A stretch of DNA of 64,000 nucleotides from Kineosporiaceae bacterium SCSIO 59966 (GCA_020881835.1 CP052876.1:1240001-1304000), one strand, 5' to 3'. Counted from the first letter of the stretch, positions 1-9,592 are shown. Notes: generated by a model from the sequence alone, not told the origin. Numbers and translations are program-made.

Positions 1-507
1 GCGACGGCCCCGGCACCCACGCCCGGCGCGTCCACGTTCGGGCCAGGGACACACCTTGTCGGGCGTGACATCCAGCCAGGTCTGTACACCACGACGGTGG
101 ATGGCTACTGCTACTGGGAGCGCCTCTCCGGCACGAGCGGGGACTTCGACGACATCATCGCGAACGACTTCACCAGTGGCGCCCGGATCTACGTGCAGAT
201 CCTCGCAACCGATGTCGCCTTCTTCTCCGATGACTGCGGTACCTGGCGTCCGGCTTCGACCTCGGGAACACCGGGCACCACGATGAGTGACGGCATGTGG
301 CGCATTGGAATTGACGTCAAGGCCGGAACGTACCGCGCCGAGCCGGTCGAGTCCTGCTACTGGGAACGACTCAGCGGTGCTACAGGGGAGTTCGAGGACA
401 TCATCGCGAACGACTTCACCGATGGTGGACCTGTCGTGGTGACCCTCTCGCCGACGGACTGGGGCTTCGCGTCCTCGGACTGTGGTACGTGGACGTTGGT
501 GAGCTGA
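1..507 (+). CDS. Secreted-type repeat protein, 3' part only
   Basis: The reading frame is open from the first base, so the gene begins outside the window. The visible part holds two tandem units of about 70 residues. Each has a [14 protein letters not shown]-like or [14 protein letters not shown]-like strand, then CYWERLSG, an acidic stretch ending DIIANDFT, and a closing CGTW. Each unit carries a Cys pair that could form a disulfide, which fits an extracytoplasmic location. Pro/Ala/Thr-rich sequence precedes the first unit and looks like a linker after a signal or lipobox region that is not visible. Such units are common in secreted actinobacterial proteins of unknown role. No function is assigned. 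Confidence 0.75.
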   Translation, partial: ATAPAPTPGASTFGPGTHLVGRDIQPGLYTTTVDGYCYWERLSGTSGDFDDIIANDFTSGARIYVQILATDVAFFSDDCGTWRPASTSGTPGTTMSDGMWRIGIDVKAGTYRAEPVESCYWERLSGATGEFEDIIANDFTDGGPVVVTLSPTDWGFASSDCGTWTLVS

Positions 508-661
508 CAGACGCCCGTGGCCTGGCCGGCAGTGCTCGGCTGCCGGTCAGGCCAGTTCGACGACGCGGAAGGCCGGGGCCGCGAGTACGCCCGAGCGGCC
601 GGAACCCGCTCGGAGGCCGTCGACGTGCGGCAGCGGGTTCGGTGCCGCGACCGCGGTTCCG

Positions 662-667
662 TAGGAT
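662..667 (+). promoter_or_regulatory. Candidate -10 box of aspS
   Basis: TAGGAT lies about 38 bases before the GTG start of aspS, in the 197-bp gap after the first gene. It matches the actinobacterial TANNNT -10 pattern. No convincing -35 is seen. Confidence 0.35.
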
Positions 668-704
668 CGGGCGGTCCCCCGATCAGCCCGAGGAAGGAAC
701 CTCC

Positions 705-2471
705 GTGCTCCGCACCCACGAGGCCGGCACCCTGCGTGCCGACTCCGCCGGCCAGACCGTCACCCTCACCGGCTGGGTGGCGCGGCGGCGCGATCACGGT
801 GGGGTCGCCTTCCTCGACCTGCGCGACGCCTCGGGCGTCGTCCAGGTCGTCGTCCACGACGAGTCCGTCGCGCACTCGCTGCGCAACGAGTACTGCCTGC
901 GGGTGCGCGGGACGGTCGGCCGCCGGCCGGAGGGCAACGAGAACCCGGCCCTGCCCACCGGCGAGATCGAGGTGACGGCCCAGGACGTCGAGGTGCTCAG
1001 CGAGTCGGCGCCCCTGCCGTTCCAGATCGACGAGCACGTGGAGGTCGGCGAGGAGGCTCGGCTGCGGCACCGCTACCTCGACCTGCGCCGTCCGGGGCCG
1101 GCCGCCGCGCTGCGGCTGCGCTCCCGGGTCAACCGGGCCGCCCGCGAGGTGCTCGACGCGCACCGGTTCGTCGAGGTCGAGACGCCGACGCTGACCCGCT
1201 CCACCCCGGAGGGTGCCCGCGACTTCCTCGTCCCGGCCCGGCTGCAGCCCGGCTCCTGGTACGCGTTGCCGCAGAGCCCGCAGCTGTTCAAGCAGCTGCT
1301 CATGGTCGCCGGGATGGAGCGGTACTACCAGATCGCCCGCTGCTACCGGGACGAGGACTTCCGCGCCGACCGGCAGCCGGAGTTCACGCAGCTCGACATC
1401 GAGATGAGCTTCGTCGAGCAGGACGACGTCATCGCGCTGTCCGAGGAGGTCCTCGCCGCCCTGTGGCGGCTCATCGGCGTCGAGCTGCAGACCCCGTTCC
1501 CGCGGATGACCTACGCCGAGGCGATGGCCCGGTACGGCACCGACAAGCCGGACCTGCGGTTCGGCCTCGAGCTCGTCGAGTGCACCGACTTCTTCGCGGA
1601 CACCCCGTTCCGGGTGTTCCAGGCGCCGTACGTCGGCGCCGTGGTGATGCCCGGCGGCGGCTCGCAGCCGCGCCGGCAGTTCGACGCCTGGCAGGACTGG
1701 GCCAAGCAGCGGGGGGCGAAGGGCCTGGCCTACGTCACCGTCGGCGCGGACGGCGAGCTCGGTGGCCCGGTCGCCAAGAACATCTCGGACGCCGAGAAGG
1801 CCGGCCTGGCCGCGCACACCGGTGCCGCCCCCGGCGACGCCATCTTCTTCGCGGCCGGCCCGGCGAAGTCCGCCCGGGCGCTGCTCGGCGCGGCCCGTCT
1901 GGAGATCGCACGGCGCACCGGGCTCATCGACACCGACGCGTGGAGTTTCCTGTGGGTGGTCGACGCGCCCCTGTTCGAGCCCGTCGCCGACACCGACGAC
2001 GTCGCGGTCGGCTCCGGGGCGTGGACCGCGGTGCACCACGCGTTCACGTCCCCCAAGCCGGAGTCGATGGACACCTTCGACACCGACCCCGGCAGCGCCC
2101 TCGCCTACGCCTACGACGTCGTGTGCAACGGCAACGAGATCGGCGGCGGGTCGATCCGTATCCACCGCCGCGACGTCCAGGAGCGGGTGTTCGCGGTGAT
2201 GGGGCTGTCACCGCAGGAGGCGCAGGAGAAGTTCGGGTTCCTGCTCGACGCGTTCGCCTACGGCGCCCCGCCGCACGGCGGGATCGCCTTCGGCTGGGAC
2301 CGGATCGTCGCCCTGCTGGCCGGGGCCGAGTCGATCCGCGAGGTCATCGCCTTCCCTAAGTCCGGCGGCGGGTACGACCCGCTCACCGGCGCGCCGACGC
2401 CGATCACCCCCGAGCAGCGCCGGGAGGCAGGCGTCGACGCCGTGCCGAAGGCGCCGGCCCAGCCCGCCTGA
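705..2471 (+). CDS. aspS: Aspartyl-tRNA synthetase
   Basis: Class II aminoacyl-tRNA synthetase of the cytoplasm; it charges tRNA with aspartate, and many bacterial relatives also charge tRNA-Asn. The 588 residues show an N-terminal OB-fold anticodon domain ([20 protein letters not shown]), the flexible loop [11 protein letters not shown], motif 2 with [15 protein letters not shown], the bacterial GAD insertion in the middle, and motif 3 near the C-terminus ([13 protein letters not shown]). The GTG start follows an AGGAAGG ribosome site at 6 bases. The frame is open further upstream, but homology begins at VLRTHEAG. Length is normal for the bacterial family. Confidence 0.96.
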   Translation: MLRTHEAGTLRADSAGQTVTLTGWVARRRDHGGVAFLDLRDASGVVQVVVHDESVAHSLRNEYCLRVRGTVGRRPEGNENPALPTGEIEVTAQDVEVLSESAPLPFQIDEHVEVGEEARLRHRYLDLRRPGPAAALRLRSRVNRAAREVLDAHRFVEVETPTLTRSTPEGARDFLVPARLQPGSWYALPQSPQLFKQLLMVAGMERYYQIARCYRDEDFRADRQPEFTQLDIEMSFVEQDDVIALSEEVLAALWRLIGVELQTPFPRMTYAEAMARYGTDKPDLRFGLELVECTDFFADTPFRVFQAPYVGAVVMPGGGSQPRRQFDAWQDWAKQRGAKGLAYVTVGADGELGGPVAKNISDAEKAGLAAHTGAAPGDAIFFAAGPAKSARALLGAARLEIARRTGLIDTDAWSFLWVVDAPLFEPVADTDDVAVGSGAWTAVHHAFTSPKPESMDTFDTDPGSALAYAYDVVCNGNEIGGGSIRIHRRDVQERVFAVMGLSPQEAQEKFGFLLDAFAYGAPPHGGIAFGWDRIVALLAGAESIREVIAFPKSGGGYDPLTGAPTPITPEQRREAGVDAVPKAPAQPA

Positions 2472-2525
2472 CCGGGTCGGGTGCGAGTGCGGGTCTGACC
2501 GCTGAGACCGCCGGCCGCGGCCGGG

Positions 2526-2813
2526 TCACTGCGGGCCGGACGTCGTCCCGGTCCGCCCGGCGCGCCGGCGAAGGGACAGCCCGACGGCGACGTCGATCAC
2601 CCCGACGACGAGCGCCAGGACGATCAGGGACGACTCGCGCACCGTCAGCAGGTAGGCGATCGACCCCACGGTGACGAGGCCGCCGACGAGCAGGTAGCGG
2701 CGGGAGCGCTCGAGCAGCACCCGGCGCTCCTCGTCCGGGCCGTCGTGCCCCGCGCCGTCGGGCCGCGCGCCGTCGTGCCGCGGGTCATCGGGCTGTGGGT
2801 CGTCATGGCTCAC
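2526..2813 (-). CDS. Small two-helix membrane protein
   Basis: About 95 residues if started at the GTG giving VSHDDPQPDD. The first 45 are hydrophilic and Asp/Pro/Gly-rich, followed by ERRVLLERSRRYLLVGG and two hydrophobic segments (GGLVTVGSIAYLLTV and SLIVLALVVGVIDVAVGL), with an Arg-rich tail. It is likely an inner-membrane protein with both ends in the cytoplasm. It is convergent with aspS and divergent from the flavodoxin-like gene. A longer frame to 2915 exists but its extra residues look like shadow coding. The family is not recognised. Confidence 0.55.
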   Translation of the reverse strand: MSHDDPQPDDPRHDGARPDGAGHDGPDEERRVLLERSRRYLLVGGLVTVGSIAYLLTVRESSLIVLALVVGVIDVAVGLSLRRRAGRTGTTSGPQ

Positions 2814-2958
2814 GGGGGCAGTCTGGCAGCGGTCGGGGTGCCTGGGGTGTGGCGCCGTGGCCGGCCAGGGCGCGGCGGCCGGGACCGTGGACCCTGGTCC
2901 GGGCTGCTGCTGCACGGCAGCATCGGTCCCGGGTCCCGCCCCGGCGAAGGAGACCGAG

Positions 2959-3474
2959 ATGACCGCGCTCGTGGTCTACGAGTCCATGTTCGGCAGCACC
3001 CGTGACGTCGCCGCCGCGGTGGCGGACGCGATCGGGGCGGTGATGCCCGTCCACCTCGTCGAGGTCGGTGCGGCCCCCCGGCAGCTGGACGTCGACTGCC
3101 GCCTGCTCGTCGTCGGTGGCCCCACGCACGCGTTCGGGATGAGCCGGACCAGCACCCGCCGCTCGGCCGCCGAGCAGGCCCCGCACGGGCTGGTGTCGCG
3201 GGGTGAGGGCATCCGCGAGTGGACCGAGGCGCTCCGTGCCCCGGGTCACCCCGTCGACGTGGCCACGTTCGACACCCGGGTGAACCGCCCGCGAGTCCCC
3301 GGTTCCGCGGCCAGCGCGGCGCTGCGTCGACTGCGGCACCTCGGTCTGCGCCCCGTCCTGGAGCCCGAGACGTTCTGGGTCACCGGTATGACCGACCCCA
3401 TCTCGCTCGCCGAGGTCGACCGCGCCCGTGACTGGGGCCGCGCCGTCACCACGGCCGTGACCGCACCCGCCTGA
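2959..3474 (+). CDS. Flavodoxin-like protein
   Basis: A 171-residue protein of flavodoxin fold. It opens with strand TALVVYESMFGSTRDVA, where S-M-F-G-S-T is the FMN phosphate-binding loop, and LLVVGGPTHAFGMS is the typical second flavin loop. The rest is less conserved, ending in an alpha helix. It probably binds FMN in the cytoplasm as an electron carrier or redox sensor; the partner is unknown. The ATG follows GGCGAAGGAGA. It is followed by a CBS-domain gene, and both kinds of protein occur in actinobacterial hypoxia (DosR) regulons. That link is inference. Confidence 0.8.
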   Translation: MTALVVYESMFGSTRDVAAAVADAIGAVMPVHLVEVGAAPRQLDVDCRLLVVGGPTHAFGMSRTSTRRSAAEQAPHGLVSRGEGIREWTEALRAPGHPVDVATFDTRVNRPRVPGSAASAALRRLRHLGLRPVLEPETFWVTGMTDPISLAEVDRARDWGRAVTTAVTAPA

Positions 3475-3493
3475 GGGTGCCGAGCGGGCGGTG

Positions 3494-3510
3494 ACCAAAG
3501 GCCCTTTGGT
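3494..3510. promoter_or_regulatory. 17-bp palindrome, possible DosR/DevR-type operator
   Basis: ACCAAAGGCCCTTTGGT is a perfect inverted repeat of 8 bp around one base, 58 bp before the ATG of the CBS-domain gene. In its GTGACCAAAGGCCC context it resembles the GGGAC-N-GTCCC dormancy box of actinobacteria. The assignment rests only on this similarity and on the neighbouring gene type. Confidence 0.4.
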
Positions 3511-3568
3511 GCAGGAGCCGCACGGGCCAGATTGAGGCTGTCGGACCGCACGAGAGGGGTTGGTCACG

Positions 3569-3991
3569 ATGGCGTTCACAGCGACGACCGGGCTGCACGA
3601 CGCGGTGTCCAAGCTCATGAGCTGGCCGGTCGCCGCGGTCGACCTCGACGCCAGCCTGCGCCAGGTCGCCGAGGCGATGGCGAGCAACGAGGTGGGGGCC
3701 GCCGTCGTCATGACCGGGGACCACTTCGTCGGTGTGGTCTCCGAGCGCGACGTCACCAACCACCTCGCCGGCGGGGCGAACCCGGACCACCTGCTGGCCG
3801 AGGAGGTCGTCACCACCGCGCCGGTCACTGCCACCCCGGGCGACACGGTGCTCACCGCCGCCCGGTTGATGGCCGAGGCCGGCGTCCGGCACCTGCCGGT
3901 GGTCAACGCCGAGGACGGCGACGACGTCGTCGGGATGGTGTCCCTGCGCGACGTCAGCCTCGTCCTGCTGCGCGAGGTCGACCGGGACTGA
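3569..3991 (+). CDS. CBS-domain pair protein
   Basis: 140 residues, almost entirely two CBS motifs (about residues 10-70 and 75-138). The first holds VGVVSERDVTNHLA and the second VGMVSLRDVSLVLL, each with the G-h-h-S-x-R-D nucleotide-contact signature. Stand-alone CBS pairs usually bind adenine nucleotides and act as cytoplasmic energy sensors or regulators. The ATG is chosen because GAGAGGGG lies about 10 bases upstream; an in-frame TTG three codons earlier is possible. The 3' end overlaps the convergent acetyltransferase gene by 38 bp. Confidence 0.85.
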   Translation: MAFTATTGLHDAVSKLMSWPVAAVDLDASLRQVAEAMASNEVGAAVVMTGDHFVGVVSERDVTNHLAGGANPDHLLAEEVVTTAPVTATPGDTVLTAARLMAEAGVRHLPVVNAEDGDDVVGMVSLRDVSLVLLREVDRD

Positions 3992-4715
3992 CGCGGGCGC
4001 GGGTCAGCACCCGCGAGGAGAACCGGTGCTCGGTGACGTAGCCGAGCCGGTCGTACACCCGCCGCGCCGGGTCGTTGTCGGCGTACATCCCGAGCGTGCA
4101 CACCTCCGCGCCGTCGGCGAGCACGGCGCGGGTGATCCCGGCGGTCACCGCCCCGCCCAGGCCCCGGCCCCGCAGCTCCGGCAGCACCGCGATCCCGGCC
4201 AGGTGCGGCACGCCGGTGACCCGCTCGGTGTGGCCGGCGCAGGCCACGAGCCGGCCGGCGGGCTCGCGGATGCCCCACCACCCGCGGACGCCCTCGTCGC
4301 CGGGCCGGGCGCTGGTCCGGGGACTGGCGACGTCCAGCAGCGCGGCGACGTCCGGCTCCTCGTCCGGGCGGAGCCGCACGACGTGCTCCTCCCCGGGCTG
4401 CACCGACGGCGGGGTCTGCGTCCACATCCAGTCCCAGTCCGCCCCGTCGCCGACCCGCAGGCCACCGGGCAGCGGGTCGGGCAGCCGGGCCAGGGTGCCG
4501 ACGGGCAGCGTCACCCGGCGGACCGGAGCCCCCTCGGTGAGGGCCCGGACGACGAGCCGGGCCGCGTCGTCCGGGTCGCCGAGGACGGTCAGCGAGAGGC
4601 GGCCGTGCCACCCGGCGTGCAGGACGCCCACCGCGTCCCCGACGTCCCAGCGGCGGTGCACCTGCTCCGGTGGCACCTGCCAGCGCAGGAACGGGTCCGT
4701 GACCGGCGCGCTCAC
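3954..4715 (-). CDS. GNAT-family N-acetyltransferase
   Basis: 253 residues. The C-terminal 110 hold the GNAT core: LAGIAVLPELRGRGLGGAVTAG gives strand beta4 and the acetyl-CoA pyrophosphate loop (R-G-R-G-L-G), then the VCTLGMYADNDPARRVYDRLGY ending with the usual Asn and Tyr. The N-terminal half is a diverged domain common in actinobacterial members. The substrate is unknown. The GTG start overlaps the TGA of the upstream MMPL transporter gene (GTGA), so the two are translationally coupled. Its 3' end runs 38 bp into the convergent CBS gene. Confidence 0.85.
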   Translation of the reverse strand: MSAPVTDPFLRWQVPPEQVHRRWDVGDAVGVLHAGWHGRLSLTVLGDPDDAARLVVRALTEGAPVRRVTLPVGTLARLPDPLPGGLRVGDGADWDWMWTQTPPSVQPGEEHVVRLRPDEEPDVAALLDVASPRTSARPGDEGVRGWWGIREPAGRLVACAGHTERVTGVPHLAGIAVLPELRGRGLGGAVTAGITRAVLADGAEVCTLGMYADNDPARRVYDRLGYVTEHRFSSRVLTRARVSPGRPRAAGRG

Positions 4716-6931
4716 TCGGTGACGCCGATCCGGTCGTGCAGCCGGCGCAGCGGCCGCGGGGCCCACCAGTTCCAGTCGCCGAGCAGCGTCATCGTCGCCG
4801 GCACGAGCAGCATCCGCACCAGGGTCGCGTCGACGAGCACGGCGACCGCGAGGGCCACCCCGACCTGCTTGATGATGAGCAGCTCGCCGGTGACGAACCC
4901 GAGGAACACGATGATGATGATGAGCGCGGCGGAGGTGATGATCCGCCCGGAGCGCTGCAGCCCCCGCTCGACCGCGGTGTCGTTGTCGGCGCCGAGGCGG
5001 TGCTGCTCGACGATCCGGGAGAGCAGGAACACCTCGTAGTCCATCGCCAGGCCGAACCCGAACGCGATGACGAGCGCGGGCACGAAGCTCTCGATGCCGC
5101 CGGTCGAGGTGAACTGCAGCAGCCCCTCCAGGTGGCTGTCCTGGAAGATCCAGACCAGGACGCCGAGCGAGGCGCCGAGCGAGACGACGTTCATCAGCAG
5201 CGCCTTGACCGGGACCAGCACCGACCCGGTCATGAGGAACAGCAGGACGAACGTCGCCAGGACGACGGACAGCACGGCGAGCGGGGCCCGTTCGCGCATG
5301 TCCGCGGTGAAGTCGATGAGGCCGGCGGCCTGCCCGGTGACCCAGGTGTCGAAGCCCGGGCGGTCGGCGCGCAGCTGCTCGACGACCTGTCTGGCCTGCT
5401 CGTTCACCGGGTCGGTGCCCTCGGCGTGGACCTCCAGCACGGTGAGGTCCCCGCGGCGCTGCGGAGGGTCGACGGACTGGACGCCGTCGAGGTCGGCGAC
5501 CTCCTGCGCCCAGGCTGCGACGTCCTCGACCGGGGCGTCGGCGACGACGGTGACGTCGGAGCCGGCCGCGCGGGGGAAGTCCTCGCGCAGGTCGGTGAAG
5601 AACTGCCGCTGCGGGGAGGACGTCGGCAGCAGCTCCGGGCCGTCGGCGCGCAGCGTCATCGACACCGACGGGACGGCGAGCACGACGAGGACGACGAGGA
5701 CGCCGGTGAACACCGCGACGGCGTGCCGCTGCACCCAGCGGGCCAGTCTGGAGAACCGGCCCTCGGCGGGGGCGACGTCCCCGAACCGGGTGGCCACGGC
5801 CCGCAGCCCCGGGACCCGGGTGGCCGCCCCGGGCCGGGCGAGCCGCTCGCCGGCCAGCACGATCACCGCCGGGACGAGGATGAGCGCCGACAGCAGCGCG
5901 ACGACGACGACACTGATCGCGCCGAGGCCGATCGCCCGGAAGATGTCGGCGCGGAACATCAGCAGGCCGGTCAGGCTGATCGCGACGGTGAGGGCCGAGA
6001 ACACGACGGTCCGCCCGGCCGTGCGCACCGTGGTGACCAGGGCGGCGTCCCGGGCGGCGCGCGAGCCGGCCCGGTGCCCGCCGCGCCGTTCGCGCAGCTC
6101 CTCCCGGTAGCGGGAGACGATGAGCAGGCCGTAGTCGATGCTCAGGCCGAGGCCGAGGATGGTGACGACGTTGACCACGGCGGCGTCGATGTCGAACAGG
6201 TACGACCACCCGAGCAGGGCGGCCAGGCCGCCGAGGATCGACGCCAGCGCCCCGATGATCGGCAGGCCGGCGGCGATGAACCCGCCGAACACGAACACCA
6301 TGACCAGCAGGCTGATCGGCAGCGCGATGCTCTCCCCGCGGGTCAGGTCGACCCGGACCTGGTCGGTGATCTCGTCGATGAGGGTGGTGAAGCCGGCGAC
6401 GCGTCCGCTGGCGCCGTCCAGGTCGTCGTCGACGGCCTCCAGCCGGTCGCGGACCTCGGCGAGCGCGGCGTCCTCGGCGGCGCCGTCCAGGTCGGCGTCC
6501 ACGGTGACGGTGACGAGGACGGCGTCCTGGTCCTCGCTGACCAGGGGGGCGAGCTCGGGGACGTCGAGGGGTGTGGTGCCCGCCGGCGCCTGGGGCGGGA
6601 CGAGCGGGGCGACGACGTCGGCGACGCCGTCCATGGCCTGCAGGTCGGCGACCGCCTCGCCGAGAGCGGCGGCCAGATCGGGGGACGCCGGGTCGACGCC
6701 TTCGAGCAGGAGGGTCAGCGACTCGCCGGTCTCGCCCTGATCGGCGAGCAGGTCCTGGGCGGTCTGGGACTCCCCGGGGACCTCCGGCGCGCCGGTGGTC
6801 AGGCGGCTGAACAGTGGCTCGTTGCCGAACGCGCCCAGGGCCGCGCCGCCTGCGCCGACCAGGACGAGCACCCAGCCGACGAGGGTGATGACCGGGTGCC
6901 GGGCGACGGACCGTGCCAGGGCGGCGAGCAC
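4712..6931 (-). CDS. MMPL/RND-family membrane transporter
   Basis: 739 residues with the RND-superfamily repeat layout: one N-terminal helix (HPVITLVGWVLVLVGAG), a large extracytoplasmic domain, five helices, then the same pattern again. Both halves carry the Asp-Tyr proton-relay signature in the fourth-helix region (LGLSIDYGLLIVSRYREE and FGFGLAMDYEVFLLSR). Proteins of this group use the proton gradient to export lipids or small hydrophobic compounds. The GTG start at VLAALARSV is chosen because a TACCCT box sits 7 bases upstream, as in other leaderless genes here. It is coupled by GTGA to the acetyltransferase gene. Confidence 0.9.
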   Translation of the reverse strand: MLAALARSVARHPVITLVGWVLVLVGAGGAALGAFGNEPLFSRLTTGAPEVPGESQTAQDLLADQGETGESLTLLLEGVDPASPDLAAALGEAVADLQAMDGVADVVAPLVPPQAPAGTTPLDVPELAPLVSEDQDAVLVTVTVDADLDGAAEDAALAEVRDRLEAVDDDLDGASGRVAGFTTLIDEITDQVRVDLTRGESIALPISLLVMVFVFGGFIAAGLPIIGALASILGGLAALLGWSYLFDIDAAVVNVVTILGLGLSIDYGLLIVSRYREELRERRGGHRAGSRAARDAALVTTVRTAGRTVVFSALTVAISLTGLLMFRADIFRAIGLGAISVVVVALLSALILVPAVIVLAGERLARPGAATRVPGLRAVATRFGDVAPAEGRFSRLARWVQRHAVAVFTGVLVVLVVLAVPSVSMTLRADGPELLPTSSPQRQFFTDLREDFPRAAGSDVTVVADAPVEDVAAWAQEVADLDGVQSVDPPQRRGDLTVLEVHAEGTDPVNEQARQVVEQLRADRPGFDTWVTGQAAGLIDFTADMRERAPLAVLSVVLATFVLLFLMTGSVLVPVKALLMNVVSLGASLGVLVWIFQDSHLEGLLQFTSTGGIESFVPALVIAFGFGLAMDYEVFLLSRIVEQHRLGADNDTAVERGLQRSGRIITSAALIIIIVFLGFVTGELLIIKQVGVALAVAVLVDATLVRMLLVPATMTLLGDWNWWAPRPLRRLHDRIGVTE

Positions 6932-6938
6932 GTACCGC

Positions 6939-6944
6939 AGGGTA
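6939..6944 (-). promoter_or_regulatory. Candidate -10 of MMPL gene (leaderless)
   Basis: Read on the minus strand, TACCCT is followed by 7 bases and then the GTG start, placing transcription start at or next to the start codon. There is no ribosome site. Confidence 0.45.
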
Positions 6945-7013
6945 GGGCGTCGGTGATCAGTGATCTGCGGCCGGTGCCGTGGGTGGCGGCCCGGGTGGGC
7001 GGCGCGCGCTGCG

Positions 7014-7019
7014 TAGTCT
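7014..7019 (+). promoter_or_regulatory. Candidate -10 of rarA (leaderless)
   Basis: TAGTCT is followed by 6 bases and the GTG start of rarA. No Shine-Dalgarno sequence is visible, which fits a leaderless transcript. Confidence 0.45.
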
Positions 7020-7025
7020 CGGCCC

Positions 7026-8375
7026 GTGGCCGATCTGTTCAGCCGGGACGACGACGACGCGCCCGCCGGGGAGCGGGGCACCACCCGGGCGCCGCTCGCC
7101 GTCCGGATGCGGCCGCGGACCCTGGACGACGTCGTCGGGCAGGGGCACCTGCTGGCACCGGGTTCGCCGCTGCGCCGGCTCGTCGAGGGCGGCGACGGCC
7201 GGGCCGGTCCGGCGTCGGTGGTGCTGTGGGGGCCGCCGGGGACGGGCAAGACGACGCTCGCTCACGTCGTGTCCCGGGCGACCGGGCGGCGGTTCGTCGA
7301 GCTGTCCGCGATCACGGCCGGGGTCAAGGACGTGCGCCGGGTGATGGAGGAGGCCCGCGACGCCCGGGACCTGCACGACCGGCACACGGTGCTGTTCCTC
7401 GACGAGATCCACCGGTTCACCAAGGCCCAGCAGGACGCGCTGCTGCCGGGGGTGGAGAACCGGTGGGTGGTGCTCGTGGCGGCGACGACGGAGAACCCGT
7501 CGTTCTCGGTCATCTCGCCGCTGCTGTCGCGCTCACTCGTGCTGACGCTGCGCCCGCTGTCCCAGGACGACGTCGCCGGGCTGCTGGAGCGGGCCGTGAC
7601 CGACGAGCGGGGCCTGGCCGGTGAGGTGCGGGTCGAGCCGGCTGCGCTGGAGCACATCGTGCGGCTCGCCGGCGGGGACGCGCGTCGCGGGCTGACCGCC
7701 CTGGAGGCGGCCGCCGGGGTGGCGCTGTCGGAGGGCACCGACGTCGTCACCGTCGAGCACGCCGAGCGGGCCCTGGACGCGGCGGTGGTCCGGTACGACC
7801 GGGAGGGCGACCAGCACTACGACGTGGCCAGTGCGTTCATCAAGTCGATGCGCGGCTCGGACGTCGACGCGGCGCTGCACTACCTGGCCCGGATGCTCGA
7901 GGCGGGCGAGGACCCGCGGTTCGTCGCCCGGCGGATCATCATCGCGGCCTCCGAGGAGGTGGCGATGGCGGACCCGTCGGCGCTGCAGACCGCGGTCGCG
8001 GCGGCGCAGGCGGTGCAGCTCATCGGGATGCCGGAGGGCCGGCTCGTGCTGGCCCAGGCCGTCGTGCACGTGGCGACGGCGCCGAAGTCCAACGCGGTCA
8101 CCTCGGCGGTCGCCGCGGCCACCGCGGACGTGCGTGCGGGGCGCGGCGGACCGGTGCCGGTGCACCTGCGCGACGCGCACTACCCGGGCGCGCGCCAGCT
8201 CGGGCACGGCAAGGGCTACGTGTACGCCCACGACGCGCCGCACGCCGTCGCCTCGCAGCAGTACGCCCCGGACGACCTCGTCGGGCGCGTCTACTACGAG
8301 CCCAGCGAGCGCGGGTTCGAGGCGAACGTGCGGACCCGCCTGGAGCGCCTGCGCGCCCTGCTGCGCGGGGAGTGA
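7026..8375 (+). CDS. rarA: Replication-associated recombination ATPase RarA
   Basis: 449-residue AAA+ ATPase of the clamp-loader-like RarA/MgsA/WRNIP1 group, which acts at stalled replication forks. Walker [10 protein letters not shown] is at about residues 69-77 and Walker [10 protein letters not shown] at about 123-131, followed by sensor 1 in [10 protein letters not shown]. The C-terminal half holds the tetramerisation domain, with [32 protein letters not shown], a hallmark of this family. Length is normal. It stands between the divergent MMPL gene and an accessory nuclease-like gene. In most actinobacteria rarA lies just before alaS, as it does here apart from the insert. Confidence 0.95.
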   Translation: MADLFSRDDDDAPAGERGTTRAPLAVRMRPRTLDDVVGQGHLLAPGSPLRRLVEGGDGRAGPASVVLWGPPGTGKTTLAHVVSRATGRRFVELSAITAGVKDVRRVMEEARDARDLHDRHTVLFLDEIHRFTKAQQDALLPGVENRWVVLVAATTENPSFSVISPLLSRSLVLTLRPLSQDDVAGLLERAVTDERGLAGEVRVEPAALEHIVRLAGGDARRGLTALEAAAGVALSEGTDVVTVEHAERALDAAVVRYDREGDQHYDVASAFIKSMRGSDVDAALHYLARMLEAGEDPRFVARRIIIAASEEVAMADPSALQTAVAAAQAVQLIGMPEGRLVLAQAVVHVATAPKSNAVTSAVAAATADVRAGRGGPVPVHLRDAHYPGARQLGHGKGYVYAHDAPHAVASQQYAPDDLVGRVYYEPSERGFEANVRTRLERLRALLRGE

Positions 8376-8427
8376 GGGCCAGGGCAGCGCGTCACCCTCC
8401 TCCTCCTCCTTCTCCTCCTCCTTCTCG

Positions 8428-8486
8428 CAGAATGCTGGGTTGTTGGCGCAACACGCCGCAGAAGCCCCTCAGAATCCAGCATTCTG
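8428..8486 (-). repeat. 59-bp palindromic repeat, copy A
   Basis: Arms CAGAATGCTGG and CCAGCATTCTG form a perfect 11-bp inverted repeat. The inner part, read on the minus strand, contains GGCGTGTTGCGCCAACAACC. The copy lies between rarA and the DUF559-like gene and is inverted relative to the copy on the other side of that gene. Confidence 0.85.
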
Positions 8487-8512
8487 TGGGGGCAGGGGGC
8501 CCATGCTAGGGG

Positions 8513-9481
8513 TTACCCCTTGAGGTGCGACGGCGGCACGAACCACGACCGGCCGTCCTGGCGCTCCGTGGCCCGGACCGCCCTCCGGTAGCCCGTCCGC
8601 AGCCGGGCGACGAGCCCGGAGTTGAACGGGCTCCGCACGTCCCGGAACATCGCGCGGACGACCGTCAGCCCGTGCGCCTCGAACAGCTCCTCGCGCACGT
8701 TGTCGTCGGCGTGCTGGTCCGCCTGCCGGTGATGCGCGCCGTCGAACTCGGCGACGAGCCCGCTCTCGACGTCCAGCAGATCCGGCTTGCCGAGCAGCGT
8801 CCCGTCGTTGGCGCACACCGGCACGTTGACCTGCGGCGGCGGCAGGTCGGCGTCCAGGCGCCACACCACCCGCATCAGGCTCTCTGGTCGGGACGCCGCC
8901 CGCGGGTCGAGCAGGGGCAGCGCGGCCCGGACCCGCGGCACACCCTTCCAGCCCGGCCGCTCGGCGGCGTACTGGGCCAGATCCGGCACGGGCACCTGGG
9001 TCACTCGCAGGACGGCGTCGAGGTCGGCGACGGCGGCGGGCAGTGAGGGAGCCATCCGTCCGACGTCGAAGGCGGTCCGCAGCGCGCTGGTGATCGGGAT
9101 GTCCGGATAGTCCGGTGCGGCGACGACGTCCGCGTCGGTGAGCGTGCTGCGCAGGGGACGCAGCCCCGGCCGTGGTGCCCGGGCGCCGCTTCGACCCGGG
9201 CAGAAGACGACGTCGAGCAGCTCGCCGGCCCAGGTCGTGCCGTCGAGGTCGGGGACGCCGTGCAGCAGCGCGGCCGCCCAGGTCCCCAGCGGGACGCCCG
9301 GCAGAGCGGCGGCCGCGGCCAGGACGCGGGTGAGCCCCGCGTCGGCGTCGACCAGGACCGACTGGGTGACCCCCCGGTGCGGGTGGGACCACAGCGGGCC
9401 GGTGCGGGACCGGTCCCGGACGAAGGTCTCCCGCGACGACGGCCACGGGCCGGTGAACGCCTCGTCGGGCAGGGACAGCAC
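8513..9481 (-). CDS. DUF559-like (Vsr-fold) endonuclease-domain protein
   Basis: 322 residues if started at the GTG giving VLSLPDEAF. The C-terminal 110 residues carry the DUF559/very-short-patch-repair fold, with PDLLDVESGLVAEFDGAHH as the probable metal-binding core (D-x-E-x8-D-G-x-x-H) and VREELFEAHGLTVVRAMFRDV after it. The N-terminal half resembles the transcriptional-regulator-like part of AbiEi-type proteins common in actinobacteria. Substrate and role are unknown; a DNA-related or defence role is a guess. The gene is bracketed by two inverted copies of the 59-bp repeat and separates rarA from the alaS cluster, so it looks like an inserted cargo gene. Confidence 0.7.
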   Translation of the reverse strand: MLSLPDEAFTGPWPSSRETFVRDRSRTGPLWSHPHRGVTQSVLVDADAGLTRVLAAAAALPGVPLGTWAAALLHGVPDLDGTTWAGELLDVVFCPGRSGARAPRPGLRPLRSTLTDADVVAAPDYPDIPITSALRTAFDVGRMAPSLPAAVADLDAVLRVTQVPVPDLAQYAAERPGWKGVPRVRAALPLLDPRAASRPESLMRVVWRLDADLPPPQVNVPVCANDGTLLGKPDLLDVESGLVAEFDGAHHRQADQHADDNVREELFEAHGLTVVRAMFRDVRSPFNSGLVARLRTGYRRAVRATERQDGRSWFVPPSHLKG

Positions 9482-9592
9482 GGCACCACGGTGCGCGGAC
9501 GGGCTGCCTGGCGCTCGCCTCCGTGCGTCGTCTGGGGACAGGGCTGCTCGGTCAGCGGCCTGTGCAGGACAGGTCAGCCCACGGACCCCGCA

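Noticed and set aside
357-2165. 602-codon open frame antisense to aspS
   Set aside because: High-GC third-position bias produces long antisense frames; the product is Arg/Gly/Val-rich with no domain, and aspS is complete on the other strand. The same reasoning removes the long frames antisense to pyrC, carA, carB and alaS.
4736-7624. 962-codon forward frame through the MMPL region
   Set aside because: The product is dominated by Asp, Gly, His and Arg without domains; the reverse strand encodes a complete MMPL transporter with transmembrane helices.
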